NCBI GenBank assembly: GCA_963740395.1
Contig: CAVUEP010000088.1
Span: 1-16,119 of the forward strand
Direction: 5' to 3'
DNA from: CADEEN01 sp963740395
Lineage (GTDB): Bacteria > Pseudomonadota > Gammaproteobacteria > Burkholderiales > Burkholderiaceae_C
Length of the DNA stretch: 16,119 nucleotides
In this document: piece after piece, positions 15,745 through 16,119 of the stretch
Numbering within the stretch: position 1 is the stretch's first letter
Layout of the letters: each line of letters opens with the position of its first letter
The notes under the pieces: generated by a model
What the model was told of the DNA's origin: nothing
The model's database searches: none
Seen by the model: only the letters and a program-made list of their open reading frames with translations
Program-made: the position numbers and the translations under genes

Positions 15745-16119
15745 ATGCCACTCGTCTCCATGCGCCAACTGCTCGACCACGCCGCCGAAAACGGCTACGG
15801 CATCCCGGCTTTCAACGTCAACAACTTGGAGCAGGTGCAGGCCGTGATGTCGGCCGCCGACGAGCTCGGCGCACCGGTCATCCTGCAGGCCAGCGCCGGG
15901 GCGCGCAAGTACGCCGGCGAGCCCTTCATCAAGCACCTGATCGAGGCCGCCCTCGAGGCCTATCCCAAGGTGCCGTTGGTGATGCACCAGGACCATGGCC
16001 AGAGCCCCGATGTCTGCCAGGGCGCCATCAAGCTCGGTTTCTCCTCGGTGATGATGGACGGCAGCCTCGAAGCCGACGGCAAGTCGATCGCCAGCTACGA
16101 CTACAACGTCGAGGTCACG
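15745..16119 (+). CDS. fba: Class II fructose-1,6-bisphosphate aldolase (Calvin-cycle subtype), 3' end missing
   Basis: The aldolase cleaves or forms fructose 1,6-bisphosphate from glyceraldehyde 3-phosphate and dihydroxyacetone phosphate, and also works on sedoheptulose bisphosphate in Calvin-type enzymes. The 125 residues seen begin MPLVSMRQLLDHAAENGYGI, run through PAFNVNNLEQVQAV and APVILQASAGARKYAG, and include VMHQDHG at 79-85. There Asp83 is the catalytic acid and His84 a zinc ligand by comparison with class II enzymes. GFSSVMMDGS follows. The frame is open to the window edge; the full protein is usually about 350 residues. AAGGA at 15732-15736 fits as ribosome site. Close linkage with pyruvate kinase is common in Burkholderiales, but here a roughly 10 kb cassette separates the two. 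Confidence 0.95.
   Translation, partial: MPLVSMRQLLDHAAENGYGIPAFNVNNLEQVQAVMSAADELGAPVILQASAGARKYAGEPFIKHLIEAALEAYPKVPLVMHQDHGQSPDVCQGAIKLGFSSVMMDGSLEADGKSIASYDYNVEVT

Overview
The window is high-GC DNA from a betaproteobacterium, most likely of the order Burkholderiales (Rubrivivax, Leptothrix or a related genus). The evidence is the style of the CheA/ChpA-like kinase, the pyruvate kinase, and a class II aldolase of the Calvin-cycle subtype typical of that group. This placement is an inference from sequence style, not a database result. All supported genes lie on the plus strand.

Layout. (1) 2-2665 is the 3' part of a ChpA/PilL-type hybrid chemosensory kinase of the pilus (Chp) type. (2) 2751-3779 is a GAF-GGDEF diguanylate cyclase with intact active and inhibitory sites. 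(3) 3885-5316 is pyruvate kinase, with one apparent extra base near 5152 that destroys the normal C-terminus. (4) 5461-8852 is a large SARP/BTAD-type regulator with a P-loop ATPase and a TPR-like tail. It is interrupted by four apparent indels in otherwise well preserved coding sequence. (5) 8932-15621 is a tightly packed run of ten genes, apparently one operon. Every product carries a signal peptide, a lipobox or transmembrane segments. They are a choice-of-anchor-C-like exported protein, a small exported protein, a DUF4282 membrane protein, two paralogous Cys-rich lipoproteins, two related Cys-rich secreted proteins, a third lipoprotein, an Ivy-like (lysozyme inhibitor) protein and a long exported protein of unknown function. 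(6) 15745-16119 is the 5' end of class II fructose-bisphosphate aldolase.

The main discovery is a shared promoter architecture. Two CGGTAAC-type heptamers repeat at exactly 11 bp and are followed 11 bp later by a TA-starting -10-like element. This occurs upstream of the SARP-type regulator (5353-5387) and again upstream of the exported-protein operon (8847-8881). By eye these four half-sites are the only GTAAC words in the window. The geometry matches how SARP-family activators bind. My model is that the regulator controls itself and the envelope-protein operon behind it. Regulator plus operon form a roughly 10 kb cassette between two glycolytic genes. A cell-envelope or lysozyme-resistance role is suggested by the Ivy-like member but is not proven.

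There is no gene-free stretch above 300 bp. The longest are 5317-5460, 15622-15744 and 3780-3884. I saw no tRNA, rRNA, CRISPR array, transposase or insertion sequence.
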